Assembly (NCBI RefSeq): GCF_007859755.1
Contig: NZ_SJPF01000001.1
Span: 1,662,082 to 1,726,081, forward strand
Length of the DNA stretch: 64,000 bases
Reading direction: 5' to 3'
Source of the DNA: Blastopirellula retiformator
GTDB lineage: Bacteria; Planctomycetota; Planctomycetia; Pirellulales; Pirellulaceae
A program made the position numbers and the translations under genes. Under the pieces are notes generated by a model that saw only the letters and a program-made list of their open reading frames with translations, was not told the DNA's origin and ran no database searches. Within the stretch, counting starts at the first letter, position 1, and each line of letters begins with the position of its first letter. This document shows positions 1-9,396 of the stretch, in pieces.

Positions 1-2
1 GC

Positions 3-530
3 GATGGGCTGGTGCAGTGGAACACCCGCGCAGCGACGCAGAACCCCAATCCGGTCGAGGGGCAGGCGCTGATGGACAGCATCGCCTATACGATTCAGCA
101 TCCGCATGAAGACGAGGAAGAACTGACTCGTCTAGTGGAAGAGAAGGGGACGCTGGCGACCAAGCTTGCTGAATTGGAACAGGCTGAAGAGCAAGATCCG
201 CAAGAGATCGCGCTGGTTAAGAATCGCTTGAAGTTGATCGACTACCTGACGGCCGACGATGCGGCGATTTTGCGACATGGCGTCAATCACACGTACGACT
301 GGGTCGATCTGCCGTTTGTGATTCCGAGCGGCAACATGTGGGCCAGCACTTACTTTCTGTTGACCGGCTTTCACGCGATTCACGTGCTGGTCGGACTGAT
401 CGTCTTCGCCGTGGCGCTGCCGGTGACGCTGGGAGTCTCGAAGGCGACCTTCATCGAAGCGGCCGGGCTGTACTGGCACTTCGTCGATCTGGTCTGGATC
501 TTCCTGTTCCCGATCCTGTACTTGTTTTAA
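3..530 (+). CDS. cytochrome c oxidase subunit III, 3' part (5' end cut by window)
   Basis: This frame is open from the window edge to TAA at 528-530, so only about the last 175 residues are seen; the GTG at 12 is internal. The C-terminal part has the subunit III pattern: a helix starting near [18 protein letters not shown], a second around [12 protein letters not shown] and a last one near [20 protein letters not shown]. Subunit III binds lipid and supports the proton-pumping oxidase; it does not carry the catalytic metals. Between the missing N-terminal helices and the visible ones is a charged stretch (about 115-250 bp) rich in Glu and Leu that looks like a coiled-coil insertion. Subunit IV follows 18 bp downstream, which supports a cox operon. 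Confidence 0.9.
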   Translation, partial: DGLVQWNTRAATQNPNPVEGQALMDSIAYTIQHPHEDEEELTRLVEEKGTLATKLAELEQAEEQDPQEIALVKNRLKLIDYLTADDAAILRHGVNHTYDWVDLPFVIPSGNMWASTYFLLTGFHAIHVLVGLIVFAVALPVTLGVSKATFIEAAGLYWHFVDLVWIFLFPILYLF

Positions 531-548
531 CTCAACGCCAAGGAACTG

Positions 549-989
549 ATGACCATGTCGTCTACCGGACACGCGGACGAACATCACGAAGCGGCCCATG
601 ATCACGGGCATGGCGGTACCGGCAAGTACTGGCTCGTCTTTCTGGCCCTTTGCCTGCTGACGTTGTGCTCGTTTCTGACCTATTTCGAGATGTGGCATAA
701 CGCGATTCCGGTCAATGTCAGCCGGGCCTTTATGATGGCGGTGTCGGTCAGCAAAGCGCTGCTGGTGATGTGCTTTTTCATGCATCTCATTTGGGAAGCG
801 AATTGGAAGTGGGTGCTGACGGTGCCGGCCGCGATGATGGCGGTCTTCCTGGTCTGCATGTTGATCCCTGATATCGGCTACCGCACCGACTATTACAGCA
901 GCCATCGCTGGAACCACACGCCGCAGCCGATCGAGCCGAACCTGCACCCGTCAGGCGATGCCCGTCCCGCGGCTCAGCCAGGTCACTAA
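549..989 (+). CDS. cytochrome c oxidase subunit IV, prokaryotic type
   Basis: A 146-residue membrane protein with three predicted helices (about 27-48, 60-82 and 88-109), as in the small prokaryotic COX4 subunits. The N-terminus is His-rich (HADEHHEAAHDHGHGG), and the C-terminal tail of about 35 residues is Pro-rich and hydrophilic. It follows subunit III by 18 bp and is immediately followed by the next gene: its TAA ends at 989 and the GTG of the ABC ATPase is at 990. Either ATG 549 or ATG 555 could be the start, since both are in frame two codons apart. The subunit is structural in the membrane oxidase complex. Confidence 0.88.
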   Translation: MTMSSTGHADEHHEAAHDHGHGGTGKYWLVFLALCLLTLCSFLTYFEMWHNAIPVNVSRAFMMAVSVSKALLVMCFFMHLIWEANWKWVLTVPAAMMAVFLVCMLIPDIGYRTDYYSSHRWNHTPQPIEPNLHPSGDARPAAQPGH

Positions 990-1943
990 GTGCACAACAT
1001 GTCAGCGCCCGCTCTCACGATCGAAAATGTCTCGTACCAGTACGGCACGCGACGTGCGCTCAACGAATTGTCGCTGCAGGTCGAGCCAGGCGAGATCTTC
1101 GTCTTTCTCGGCCCCAATGGCGGCGGTAAGACGACGCTGTTTCGCTTGTTGTCGACCCTGGCGCCGCTGCAAGCGGGCAAGGTCGACGTGCTGGGTTTTG
1201 ATCTCGCCACACAGCGCGATCAGGTCCGTCGCCGGATTGGCGTCGTGTTTCAGTCCCCCAGCCTCGACAAAAAGCTGACCGTCGCCGAGAACATGCGACA
1301 ACAATCGGCGCTGTACGGGCTGAGCGGCGCCGCCGCCAAAGAGGCCGAAGAGCGAATGATGCGGCAACTGGGCGTGCAGGATCGCGCCGGCGACCTGGCC
1401 GAGCAACTCTCGGGCGGGCTGCGACGTCGCGTCGAATTGGCCAAGGGAATGATTCATCGCCCGCAACTACTGCTGCTGGATGAGCCGAGCACGGGACTCG
1501 ATCCTGGCGCCCGGAGCAGCTTGTGGGAATACCTACAGCGAATCCGCACCGAGCAAGGCGTCACGATCGTGCTGACGACCCATCTGCTGGAAGAGGCGGA
1601 AAAAGCGGACCGGATAGCAATCCTGGATCAAGGAACGCTGGTCGCGCTTGATACGCCCACTGCGCTAAAGTCTTCGGTTGGCGGCGACTCGGTCACGATT
1701 ACAACGCGCGGCGATGTCGAAGGCCTCGCGGACGAACTGCGGCGGCTCGTTTCGTACGAGGTGCGCGTGATGGACGCCGCCGTCAGGTTTGAAGCGCCGG
1801 AGGCTTCGCAACTGGCGCCGCAGATCATGCAGACGCTGGGGGACAAGATCGATTCGATCACCTTTGGCAAGCCGACGCTTGAAGACGTCTTCATCGATAA
1901 GACCGGTCGCCAATATTGGCGTGAGGAGACGACGCATGCGTAA
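990..1943 (+). CDS. ABC transporter ATP-binding protein (NatA/DrrA type)
   Basis: A 317-residue ATPase with Walker A GPNGGGKTT at 41-49, signature LSGG at 140-143, Walker B LLLLDEPS at about 160-167 and a switch His in the TTHLLEEAE stretch. The extra C-terminal region of about 100 residues after the ATPase core is typical of ABC-2 exporter ATPases. GTG at 990 directly abuts the subunit IV stop; ATG at 999 is an alternative start. The gene overlaps the permease gene by 8 bp. Its place between oxidase structural genes and SCO genes suggests a role in oxidase assembly, for example copper or cofactor export, but the substrate cannot be read from sequence. Confidence 0.88.
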   Translation: MHNMSAPALTIENVSYQYGTRRALNELSLQVEPGEIFVFLGPNGGGKTTLFRLLSTLAPLQAGKVDVLGFDLATQRDQVRRRIGVVFQSPSLDKKLTVAENMRQQSALYGLSGAAAKEAEERMMRQLGVQDRAGDLAEQLSGGLRRRVELAKGMIHRPQLLLLDEPSTGLDPGARSSLWEYLQRIRTEQGVTIVLTTHLLEEAEKADRIAILDQGTLVALDTPTALKSSVGGDSVTITTRGDVEGLADELRRLVSYEVRVMDAAVRFEAPEASQLAPQIMQTLGDKIDSITFGKPTLEDVFIDKTGRQYWREETTHA

Positions 1944-2814
1944 TGACGTCGACGCGCTGGTCGAGCCGAAACCGCTGCTGGCCGCCGCTTCGCTTTGCAA
2001 ACGAGAGATCGTCCGCTTTCTGCGGCAGCGCAACCGCATCATCGGCGCGATTGGGCAGCCGCTCCTCTTCTGGCTGTTGTTTGGCGCTGGGATGAGCCGG
2101 ACGTTCCAACTGCCGGGCGCCGCGACCGCCGCTGGGGTTAGCTTCCTGGAGTACTACTTCTCAGGCACGCTAATGCTGATCGTGCTGTTCACGGCGATCT
2201 TCGCCACGATCTCGATCATCGAAGATCGGAACGAAGGTTTCCTGCAGTCGGTCTTGGCGGCGCCGATTCCCCGCTGGTCGATGGTGCTGGGAAAGGTAAT
2301 GGGAGGCGCGCTGTTGGCGACGCTGCAGGGGGTGTTGTTCCTGCTGCTGGCGCTAACGCTGAAAGTCAATTTAGGGCCGCTCAACTTTGTTGTGATGGCG
2401 GTCTTTCTGCTAATTGTCGGGATCGGCCTGACTTCGCTCGGATTTTTGCTCGCCTGGCGGATGGAGTCGACGCAAGGCTTCCATGCGGTGATGAACTTGC
2501 TGCTGATGCCGCTGTGGCTGCTCTCCGGCGCCTTTTTTCCGGTGCCGTATGTGACCGCGCAGTCTCCCTGGAGCCAGGTCGCGATGCATTGGGTGATGCG
2601 GCTGAACCCGGTGACCTACGCAATCGCGTCGCTGCGCGAGATAATGTACTGGGGCATGGGCGACGACGCGCCGCTGCCTGGCCGCGGGCTGCCGGTCGAG
2701 GCCTATTGGGCGCCAAGTCCAACGGTCGCCATCGTGGTGACGGTTGCGTTTGCGGCGCTGATGCTGCTGTGGGCCTGTTGGTCGGCGGCGGAACCGAGAA
2801 GTGGAGACGCTTGA
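1936..2814 (+). CDS. ABC-2 type transporter permease
   Basis: A 292-residue integral membrane protein with about six hydrophobic segments and the ABC-2 permease layout: a cytoplasmic N-terminus, a first helix near IIGAIGQPLLFWLLFGAG, a paired helix block in the middle, and the motif MPLWLLSGAFFPV followed by LNPVTYAIASLRE. The reading frame is open further upstream, but ATG 1936 is preferred because the family begins here and the upstream part is only the ATPase gene in another frame. It overlaps the ATPase by 8 bp, and its TGA shares a base with the ATG of the next gene, so the ATPase, permease and SCO genes are very probably translationally coupled. Confidence 0.87.
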   Translation: MRNDVDALVEPKPLLAAASLCKREIVRFLRQRNRIIGAIGQPLLFWLLFGAGMSRTFQLPGAATAAGVSFLEYYFSGTLMLIVLFTAIFATISIIEDRNEGFLQSVLAAPIPRWSMVLGKVMGGALLATLQGVLFLLLALTLKVNLGPLNFVVMAVFLLIVGIGLTSLGFLLAWRMESTQGFHAVMNLLLMPLWLLSGAFFPVPYVTAQSPWSQVAMHWVMRLNPVTYAIASLREIMYWGMGDDAPLPGRGLPVEAYWAPSPTVAIVVTVAFAALMLLWACWSAAEPRSGDA

Positions 2815-4004
2815 TGAATAAGACGTTCGCATTTTTTCTCGCCACTTTGTTCGTGTTGGTCGGCGGCATGATCGTTTGGTACGCCGCCAACGGCGCAAGC
2901 CGGTCAAGCGACGTGCCGGACTTCGACTCTGGTAAGCGGAATGTGACCGTGCCTGAGGATGCGTATGTGGGCGAGTTCACCTTGACTGACACGCAAGGAG
3001 AAGCGTTCAACTCGCAAGAGCTGGATGGCGACGTTTGGGTCGGCAGCTTTTTCTTCAGCACCTGTCCGTCGATCTGCCGCTTGCTGAATCAGAAGGTCTC
3101 GGAACTGGCCGATGAGTTCAAGGGCGATGACGTCAAGTTCGTCAGCATTACGTGCGACCCGGCGACCGATACGCCCGAGGTGCTGGCGAAGTACGCTCAG
3201 ATGTTCAAAGCCGATCCGGCGCAGTGGAAGTTTTTGACCGGTGATGTCGCCGAGATTCAGGAGATCTCGGAGAAGCAATTTCACGTCGGCTTCGCCAAGC
3301 AGACGCACAGCGAGCGGATGGTCGTCATCGACCGCAATGGCAAACTGCGCGGCAGTTTTTTGGCGACGCAAAATCCTGACTTTAAAGCGGCCCGCAAGCT
3401 GATCAAAGAATTGTTGAAAGAAGAGCCGGCCGAAAAAACGTCGGCGGAAAAGAAGTCGCCAGCCGAACCGATGACGTCGTTCACGCTGACCGAACGCAAT
3501 GGCGAAGAGTTCGACAGCAAGTCGCTGGAGGGAGACTACTGGCTGGGGAGTTTCTTCTTTACCACCTGCCCGTCGACTTGCACGCTATTGAATCTGGAAA
3601 ATGCTCGCCTGCAGGCCGAGTACGCCGATCGCGGTTTGAAGATCGTCAGCATCACGGTCGACCCGTCCAACGACACGCCGAACGTGTTGACCGGTTATGC
3701 CGAACGTTTTGGCGCCAAGCCGGACGTTTGGTACTTTTTGACCGGCGAATTGAAATACATCGAAGAGATCGGCGTCAACTACTTTGACGCCGTCGTCAAA
3801 CCGCAAGCTCACAGCGAACAACTTTACCTGGTCGGCCCCGACGGCAAGGTGATCGATTCGTACATCGCGATCAATCCGACGCAGAAGCGACTGCTGCGAG
3901 AGAAGTTGGACGAGCTGTTGGGCCCGAAACAAGAGGACGCGTCGGCGAAGGCGGATGAAGCTGAAGCGTCGCCGACTGCGGAAACCACCGCTACCGAGGA
4001 GTAA
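2814..4004 (+). CDS. tandem SCO1/SenC domain protein (two complete copper-chaperone domains)
   Basis: A 396-residue protein with an N-terminal anchor (about 5-24) and two SCO domains in a row. Domain 1 (about 50-200) has CPSIC with Cys84 and Cys88 and the distal copper-ligand His165 in QTHSERM. Domain 2 (about 220-375) has CPSTC with Cys252 and Cys256 and His333 in QAHSEQL. A charged linker (about 200-220) joins them, and an acidic, Ala/Thr-rich tail follows. SCO proteins deliver copper to the CuA site of oxidase subunit II or reduce its cysteines. A usual SCO protein has one domain and about 200 residues, so this is a fusion or duplication with both sites intact. ATG 2814 overlaps the permease stop. 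Confidence 0.9.
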   Translation: MNKTFAFFLATLFVLVGGMIVWYAANGASRSSDVPDFDSGKRNVTVPEDAYVGEFTLTDTQGEAFNSQELDGDVWVGSFFFSTCPSICRLLNQKVSELADEFKGDDVKFVSITCDPATDTPEVLAKYAQMFKADPAQWKFLTGDVAEIQEISEKQFHVGFAKQTHSERMVVIDRNGKLRGSFLATQNPDFKAARKLIKELLKEEPAEKTSAEKKSPAEPMTSFTLTERNGEEFDSKSLEGDYWLGSFFFTTCPSTCTLLNLENARLQAEYADRGLKIVSITVDPSNDTPNVLTGYAERFGAKPDVWYFLTGELKYIEEIGVNYFDAVVKPQAHSEQLYLVGPDGKVIDSYIAINPTQKRLLREKLDELLGPKQEDASAKADEAEASPTAETTATEE

Positions 4005-4009
4005 CTCTG

Positions 4010-4459
4010 TTGGACCTGGTTCAAATTCTGCCGCACGTCAACGCTTCGCTGAACGGCCTGGCGACCTTATTGTTGGTCCTTGGGTTTGTGCAGATCAAGC
4101 GTCATCAAGAGGTCGCCCACAAATGGACGATGCTCGCCTGCTTTGGCGTTTCGGTCATTTTCCTGGGGTGCTACCTGACGTATCACGCGCTGCTGGAAGG
4201 GCATGGCAAGACGTTTCCCGACTATCCACCGGTTGGCGTTCGTTACTTTTATTACGGCATGTTGCTAACGCACATTGTGTTGGCGGCGGCTGTTCCGTTT
4301 CTGGCGGTGGCGACCATTTATTACGGATTGCGTGACAATCGGCCGCGGCACCGTAAACTAGCGAAGGTGACCTTCCCGATCTGGTTGTACGTTTCGGTGA
4401 CCGGCGTGTTGGTCTACTTGATGCTGTATCAGTTCTTTCCCCCGCAGGTCGCGGCGTAG
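4010..4459 (+). CDS. DUF420 family membrane protein
   Basis: A 149-residue protein with four predicted helices and the spaced His residues of DUF420 (HVNASLNG, HKWTMLA, THIVLAA, HRKLAKVTFP). DUF420 (YozB-like) genes are often found with cytochrome oxidase and SCO genes; the biochemical role is unknown, and haem or copper handling in the membrane is a common guess. The start is TTG 4010, five bases after the SCO stop, with a GAGGAG stretch just upstream. A second, more distant DUF420 protein is encoded at 50738-51232. Confidence 0.8.
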   Translation: MDLVQILPHVNASLNGLATLLLVLGFVQIKRHQEVAHKWTMLACFGVSVIFLGCYLTYHALLEGHGKTFPDYPPVGVRYFYYGMLLTHIVLAAAVPFLAVATIYYGLRDNRPRHRKLAKVTFPIWLYVSVTGVLVYLMLYQFFPPQVAA

Positions 4460-4481
4460 AGAGTCTGAGGAGAGAAGCTCG

Positions 4482-4805
4482 ATGAAACCTCGACAACTGG
4501 CCGCCCGGTTCGCCCTCTTCTCGCTGGCGGTTCTGTTTTGCGCGGCGGCGGCTTCGATTGCCGAAGCTTGTCCGACCTGCAAGACAGGCTTCGGCGAGCG
4601 GTACGCAAGCGCCTACGGCTGGAGCATCATTTTCATGATGGCGATGCCCTTTACGCTGATCGGCGCGTTTGCGGCGTACGTCTTCTGGTCGATCCGCAGC
4701 AAAGCTGCTGCGGCCAGCGCAGCCGGAACCGACGAAGCGGTCGCTGATCTGGTGCGACGTAAGACGGCCTCCGGCGTGCCGACGCAACCGCCGGTCGACG
4801 CCTAG
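4482..4805 (+). CDS. small exported CPTC-motif membrane protein of the cox operon
   Basis: A 107-residue protein with a signal peptide (about 1-29, cleavage after AEA), then CPTCKTGFGE with Cys30 and Cys33 at the predicted mature N-terminus, one transmembrane helix (about 47-70) and a short Ala-rich cytoplasmic tail. I do not recognise a named family. The CxxC at the very start of the mature, non-cytoplasmic part would suit metal or disulfide chemistry next to the SCO protein. ATG 4482 is preceded by GAGGAGAGAAG. It is the last gene of the operon; a multi-hairpin repeat follows. Confidence 0.7.
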   Translation: MKPRQLAARFALFSLAVLFCAAAASIAEACPTCKTGFGERYASAYGWSIIFMMAMPFTLIGAFAAYVFWSIRSKAAAASAAGTDEAVADLVRRKTASGVPTQPPVDA

Positions 4806-4960
4806 AGCGGTTTTCCTCCATCTGTATCGTTCTGGCTGGTTGCGGCCGCGCTGGTCGGCGTTGACCTGCATCGACGAATCTTGAGGATTCGCCTGCTTCG
4901 GTCGCCTGGACCAGCTTGCCTCACTAACGCCAGAAACGCTACAGCTATCAGAAAAACGCT

Positions 4961-5116
4961 CTATCAGCCTGTTGAAAAATACCATCGTGGCATTTTTCAA
5001 CCTCGCCAAGCTCAGAGCGTAGCTCTTCACGGCTCCCAAAATAACGACTTACGTCGCTATTTTGGGATCGCATCCCTGCGATCACGCAGTCCGTCGAGAA
5101 ATCAACAGACTGCTAG
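4961..5116 (+). repeat. 156-bp multi-hairpin interspersed repeat, copy A
   Basis: This block is nearly identical (about 96 percent by eye, one single-base indel) to the reverse complement of 46402-46554. It holds consecutive palindromes: 4971-5001 (GTTGAAAAAT against ATTTTTCAAC), 5035-5066 (CCCAAAATA against TATTTTGGG), 5066-5083 (GATCGCA against TGCGATC) and a terminal CAGTC/GACTG pair. The ends, CTATCAGCCTGTTGA and the complement of CTAGCAGTCTGTTGA, form imperfect terminal inverted repeats. It lies between convergent genes, 3 bp from the DUF983 stop. No protein is encoded. It resembles a MITE or a large REP-like element and may also serve as a terminator. Confidence 0.85.
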
Positions 5117-5119
5117 CCG

Positions 5120-5488
5120 CTAGGGAAGTCGCTCGGGGACGTCGGTTCGCGGGTCCCAATACTGATCGTGCCCCAACCAAAGGCTGCGCGCTAGCGGAAA
5201 GAAGATCAGCGGAAAGACCAACACAAAGGCTAGTGACGCAAACAGCAGCGTCTGCGAATTGGCGATCCCGTTGAACAGCAGGATCGGATAGGTGACCGCG
5301 ACGATCAGCGTCGTCAGCCCGTAGTTGAAATAGATCGAGCCCAAGAAAAAGCCAGGCTCGCGTTCAAACCGGACGCCGCACTCGGGGCAATCTTGATGCA
5401 TGCGGAACCAACTGCGCAGCAAATGTCCCTGGCCGCAGAGTGGGCACCGCAGTCGTAAACTTCGCCAAACAAGCGTCCGAAATCTCAT
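5120..5488 (-). CDS. DUF983 family zinc-ribbon membrane protein
   Basis: A 122-residue protein: an N-terminal zinc ribbon with CPLC (15-18) and CPEC (34-37), then EREPGFFLGSIYFNYG, characteristic of DUF983, and two hydrophobic helices (about 58-78 and 83-103). The function is unknown; members are often encoded near cytochrome oxidase genes, as here on the opposite strand. ATG at 5488 is chosen because a GAGGGG stretch lies just upstream; a TTG at 5512 would add eight residues but has no ribosome site. The 3' end abuts repeat copy A. Confidence 0.85.
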   Translation of the reverse strand: MRFRTLVWRSLRLRCPLCGQGHLLRSWFRMHQDCPECGVRFEREPGFFLGSIYFNYGLTTLIVAVTYPILLFNGIANSQTLLFASLAFVLVFPLIFFPLARSLWLGHDQYWDPRTDVPERLP

Positions 5489-5867
5489 CTGTCCCCTCAA
5501 CCTTTCCTGCAATAGCCGTGCGGCGCGTCAGCAGCCTTGATGATACCTTGGCCACGTGGCGGCCGACAAACGCCAAAATGTCGCATGCGATCGGCCTACA
5601 TGCGAATATTGGCGATGGCCTGACCGATTCTCTCGCGACCGACGCCAGGTGGGCGAAAATCGCCGCGTTGGGACGTTTCCGGCATCGGTAGCCCTGTTTC
5701 TTGTTCGGTATGGCAGCGTACCGATTGGGCCTGATTTCGTCGATTGCGCTGCCAGAGGCGAAAGTCGCGGGGCCCCGATTTTGTGATCTCCCCTCGGGGC
5801 TCTATACTTTCCAAGGTGGAAATATCGTAGTTATCGCCCCTCTTCCCATCCCCGCAACCGGCTGAGC
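5489..5867. other. intergenic region between divergent DUF983 and PQQ-like genes
   Basis: About 380 bp without a convincing gene. Short open frames here have no coding character. The right end holds a putative sigma-70-type promoter (see 5781-5808) reading toward the PQQ-like gene. The hyphenated inverted repeat CCCCTCGGGG sits inside that promoter spacer. I saw nothing else. Confidence 0.6.
5781..5808 (+). promoter_or_regulatory. putative sigma-70-type promoter of the PQQ-like/MoxR block
   Basis: TTGTGA (5781-5786), a 16-bp spacer and TATACT (5803-5808) lie about 60 bp upstream of the ATG at 5868. The -10 is one base from TATAAT. This is a pattern match only. Confidence 0.4.
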
Positions 5868-8306
5868 ATGAAGTTCCTCCGATTCCTCCACTGCGTGACG
5901 CTGCTGGCCGCCGGGCTCGGGATCGGGCTTGCCCAGGCAGATCTTGTGCATGCGCAGATCCGCTTCTTGCCGCAGCCACCGCCAACCCGCGGGCAGTTCT
6001 CGCTGACGGTCGATCTGCCGGAACTGACCAACGAGTCGCAGCAACTGCTGGTCCAGCTCGAGCAGCGCCTGCGCGACGAGCAATGGCAAGAGGCGATCGA
6101 AGGTTATCGCCGGCTGGTGTCGGCGCATGGCGATCAGCTGTTCGAGGCTGACTCGCTGACGCTACAGTCAGGCGATCAATTCATCTTTTACGTCGGCCTG
6201 CGTCGCCGGCTACATACGCAGTTGGCCGAGATCGCTCGTCGCCGGCCGGAACTGTTGACGCCCTATCGCGAGCAGACCGACGTCGCCGCCAAGCGGGCGT
6301 ACGACGCTGCGATTGAAGCGCATGATACCGGCGCCCTAGAAACGGCGATCGAACGCTATTTTCTCGCCAGCGATACCGATCAAGCGCTGCTGGCGCTAGG
6401 CGACATGCGGCTAGAGCGAGGAGAGTTTGCCGCGGCCCGGGCTGCCTGGGAACAGATCGATCCGCGGCTGCGGACTCCGCATGACGAAAAGTCGCTGCTC
6501 TACGCCTTTCCGGGGCAGCCGCTGTGGGTGGCGGTCGATGGCGTCGATTGGCAGTTGGATGGCGCCGAGATCAAGAAGTTGCTTCTCGATCCGCAGCGCC
6601 ACTCGGCCCATCGTTCGGTTCCGACGACCGAGATCCCGTTGGCCGACTTGTTAGCGCGATTGACGTTGGCTTCGGCGCTGGAAGGAGATCAGCGGCGAGC
6701 GACGATCGAGCACGACTTGCTGAAACGCCTGGCGCCGGAAGCGGAAGGGATGATCGCCGGGAAGCGGCAGCGGCTGGATACAGCGCTAAAGTCGATCTTG
6801 GAGGACGCGGCCGGCAAGCAGTACGAGCTGCAGTTTGTCGACGACTGGAAGACGTTCGCCGGAAGCCAAGAGCGAAACGCCGTCGCTGACCGGTCGCCCG
6901 CGGCCGCCAAGTTGGTCTGGTCGACCGAACTGCCGACGCCCCCCTCGAGCATGCGACTGGCAGGTTTGCCCGAAATGCTGCAGAGTGGTGAGCCGCCGCT
7001 CAGCTATTACCCGATCGCGGTCGACGGCGAGTTGTTCGTCAACGACCCGCAGCGGTTACGGGCATTGCGGCTGCAAGATGGAACGCCTGCGTGGCCGACC
7101 GGCGGAGATAACGATCCAAAGAACCCGGACTACGGCATGTTTCATCGCAGCGGCGTCGACTTGTCGAACGGATTGCGGCTGGGAAACACGAATCAATGGC
7201 AAGACCGTCAACTGCCGAAGATGGAGTCGGCGATCGGCGCTCCGCGCTACACGCTGTCGGCCAGCGGCCGTTTGATGGCCGCGCGGCAAGGCGCTTCGCT
7301 GTCGGTCTATACCGAACGACCGTCCACTTTCTTCAAGTCGGCCGAGATGTACGTCATCGACCTGGCGGCGGAGGGTCGTATCGCGTCGATCATCGCGGCC
7401 AACGATCCTGGCGAACAGGAATGGGAGTTTGAAGGAACTGGCCTGATCGACGACGGCCGGCTGTATGTGGCGATGACCAAGAATGGGGTTCGCAGCGAGT
7501 CGGCGATCGCTTGCTACGACGCTTCGACCGCCCGGCGAATCTGGCGGCGGACCGTTTGTTCGACCGAACCGTATGGCGCCGGCCTAGTGCTGGGGGACAA
7601 AGCGGGACAGCGTTCGCACAATTTACTGACCCTGGCCGACGGCGTGTTGTATTACAACACCAACCGCGGCGTGATCGCCGCGGTGAGCGCCGCCGCCGGC
7701 GAGATCCAGTGGTTAACCCTGTATCCCCGCGGTCCGCTCGAAGCGGGGACGATGACGCAGGCCAATCAACAGCTAACCCGCGATTTGAATCCGTGTATCG
7801 TCACCGGCGATATGGTGATTGCGATGCCGGCCGATTGCGATCGCATCATCGCGCTCGACGCGGCGACCGGCAAATTGCAGTGGCAAACGGTTCCCGGAGG
7901 CGTGCAGGCGACCCATCTTTTGGGGACGACCAAAGACGACTTGATCGTCAGCGGCGAGCAGTTGTTTTGGATTCGTCTCGACTCAGGAAGACTGCGGTGT
8001 CAGTTTCCCAATCCGCGTGATCCGGACAATCCGCAGGCCGAGCGACCTCCGCTCGGTTACGGACGCGGCGTCTTGGCGCGTGATACAATATATTGGCCAA
8101 CGCTTGAGGCGGTTTACGTCTTGAAGCAGCAGGTTGGCCCAGAAGAGAAACCGGTCGCCGCCCGCGAGCCGATCCATTTGCAGCAGCTCGGGCTCAAAGG
8201 GGGCAACTTGGCGATCTCGGGCGACTACCTGGTGGTGGCCAGTGCGACGCAGTTATCGGTGTTGACCGACCTGAGCGAAGAAGAGGCCAGCGAGCCATCT
8301 CGCTAA
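5868..8306 (+). CDS. exported PQQ-like beta-propeller protein with N-terminal helical repeats
   Basis: An 812-residue protein. Residues 1-30 form a signal peptide. Residues about 45-330 are helical and TPR-like ([37 protein letters not shown]). The C-terminal half is a PQQ-type beta-propeller with blades marked by [15 protein letters not shown] and [15 protein letters not shown]. The layout resembles BamB-like scaffold proteins or periplasmic dehydrogenase propellers, but no catalytic residues are recognised, so a scaffold role is more likely. The next gene, moxR-like, starts 49 bp downstream on the same strand, so this protein may be the first of the MoxR/VWA block. Confidence 0.75.
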   Translation: MKFLRFLHCVTLLAAGLGIGLAQADLVHAQIRFLPQPPPTRGQFSLTVDLPELTNESQQLLVQLEQRLRDEQWQEAIEGYRRLVSAHGDQLFEADSLTLQSGDQFIFYVGLRRRLHTQLAEIARRRPELLTPYREQTDVAAKRAYDAAIEAHDTGALETAIERYFLASDTDQALLALGDMRLERGEFAAARAAWEQIDPRLRTPHDEKSLLYAFPGQPLWVAVDGVDWQLDGAEIKKLLLDPQRHSAHRSVPTTEIPLADLLARLTLASALEGDQRRATIEHDLLKRLAPEAEGMIAGKRQRLDTALKSILEDAAGKQYELQFVDDWKTFAGSQERNAVADRSPAAAKLVWSTELPTPPSSMRLAGLPEMLQSGEPPLSYYPIAVDGELFVNDPQRLRALRLQDGTPAWPTGGDNDPKNPDYGMFHRSGVDLSNGLRLGNTNQWQDRQLPKMESAIGAPRYTLSASGRLMAARQGASLSVYTERPSTFFKSAEMYVIDLAAEGRIASIIAANDPGEQEWEFEGTGLIDDGRLYVAMTKNGVRSESAIACYDASTARRIWRRTVCSTEPYGAGLVLGDKAGQRSHNLLTLADGVLYYNTNRGVIAAVSAAAGEIQWLTLYPRGPLEAGTMTQANQQLTRDLNPCIVTGDMVIAMPADCDRIIALDAATGKLQWQTVPGGVQATHLLGTTKDDLIVSGEQLFWIRLDSGRLRCQFPNPRDPDNPQAERPPLGYGRGVLARDTIYWPTLEAVYVLKQQVGPEEKPVAAREPIHLQQLGLKGGNLAISGDYLVVASATQLSVLTDLSEEEASEPSR

Positions 8307-8355
8307 TTTTGGCGAAGCGCCGCACAGCGCATCGCAGCACCTCGGAGATTTGACG

Positions 8356-9396
8356 TTGGAAGAACAAGATATCGATGCGGTACGTCGGCTTAACGCCGCC
8401 CACGAGCAGATCACGCGCGAATTGTCGAAGGTGATTGTCGGCCAACAAGAGGTGGTAGAGCAACTGCTGATCTCCCTATTTGCCGGCGGCCACTGTCTGT
8501 TGGTCGGCGTGCCGGGGTTGGCCAAGACGCTGATGATTCGGAGCCTGGCCGAATCGTTGACGCTTAACTTCAATCGCATTCAGTTTACGCCTGACTTGAT
8601 GCCGTCCGACATCACCGGGACGGAAGTGATTCAGGAAGACAAGGCGACCGGCCAGCGCGAGTATCGCTTCATTCCGGGTCCGGTCTTCGCCAACGTCATC
8701 TTGGCGGATGAAATCAACCGAACGCCTCCCAAGACGCAAGCCGCGCTGTTGGAAGCGATGCAGGAGCATCAGGTCACCGCCGGCGGTCAGCGACATCGGT
8801 TGCCGACGCCGTTCTTCGTATTGGCGACGCAAAACCCGATCGAGCAAGAAGGCACCTACCCACTGCCCGAAGCGCAGCTTGACCGATTCATGTTCAACGT
8901 CCAGGTCGACTATCCGTCGCCGGCCGAAGAGCTGGAAATCGTCCGCCGCACGACCGCCGATCATCACGCGTTGATCACGCCGACGTTGTCGGCCGATGAC
9001 ATCGCCCAACTGACCCACGTCGTCCGCAAGGCGCCGGTCGCCGATCATGTGGCCGAGTATGCGATTCAACTGGTCCGAATGACTCGCAAGGGGCGCGAAG
9101 AGACGCCGGACTTTATTGGCCAGTACGTGCAATGGGGCGCCGGTCCGCGGGCCAGTCAGTACCTGGTGCTGGGCGCCAAGTCGCGGGCCGTGCTCGAGGG
9201 CCGCACCTTCGTCACGACGCAGGACGTGCAAGCGGTCGCCTTGCCGGTGCTGCGCCATCGGATGCGCACCAACTTTACCGCTGACGCCGAAGGGATCACG
9301 ACCGATGATCTGATTCGTCGTCTTATCGAACTCGTGCCCACGGTCGCCGCCGATGAACAAGCCGACAAGGCGTTTAGATCCGCAAACGCTGGCTAA
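8356..9396 (+). CDS. MoxR family AAA+ ATPase
   Basis: A 346-residue MoxR ATPase: Walker A GVPGLAKT (about 51-58; Ala replaces the usual Gly before Lys, a common MoxR variant), Walker [10 protein letters not shown] (about 114-122), sensor 1 [18 protein letters not shown], and a C-terminal lid domain with LRHRMRTNF. MoxR proteins act as chaperones that activate or assemble partners through VWA proteins, which are encoded directly downstream. TTG 8356 is chosen because GGAG at 8344-8347 lies 8 bp before it; TTG 8350 would be too close. It overlaps the DUF58 gene by 44 bp. Confidence 0.92.
   Translation: MEEQDIDAVRRLNAAHEQITRELSKVIVGQQEVVEQLLISLFAGGHCLLVGVPGLAKTLMIRSLAESLTLNFNRIQFTPDLMPSDITGTEVIQEDKATGQREYRFIPGPVFANVILADEINRTPPKTQAALLEAMQEHQVTAGGQRHRLPTPFFVLATQNPIEQEGTYPLPEAQLDRFMFNVQVDYPSPAEELEIVRRTTADHHALITPTLSADDIAQLTHVVRKAPVADHVAEYAIQLVRMTRKGREETPDFIGQYVQWGAGPRASQYLVLGAKSRAVLEGRTFVTTQDVQAVALPVLRHRMRTNFTADAEGITTDDLIRRLIELVPTVAADEQADKAFRSANAG

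Noticed and set aside
5150-5700. Small plus-strand genes across the DUF983 gene and its upstream region
   Set aside because: They are antisense to a recognisable DUF983 protein or lack coding character and start sites.
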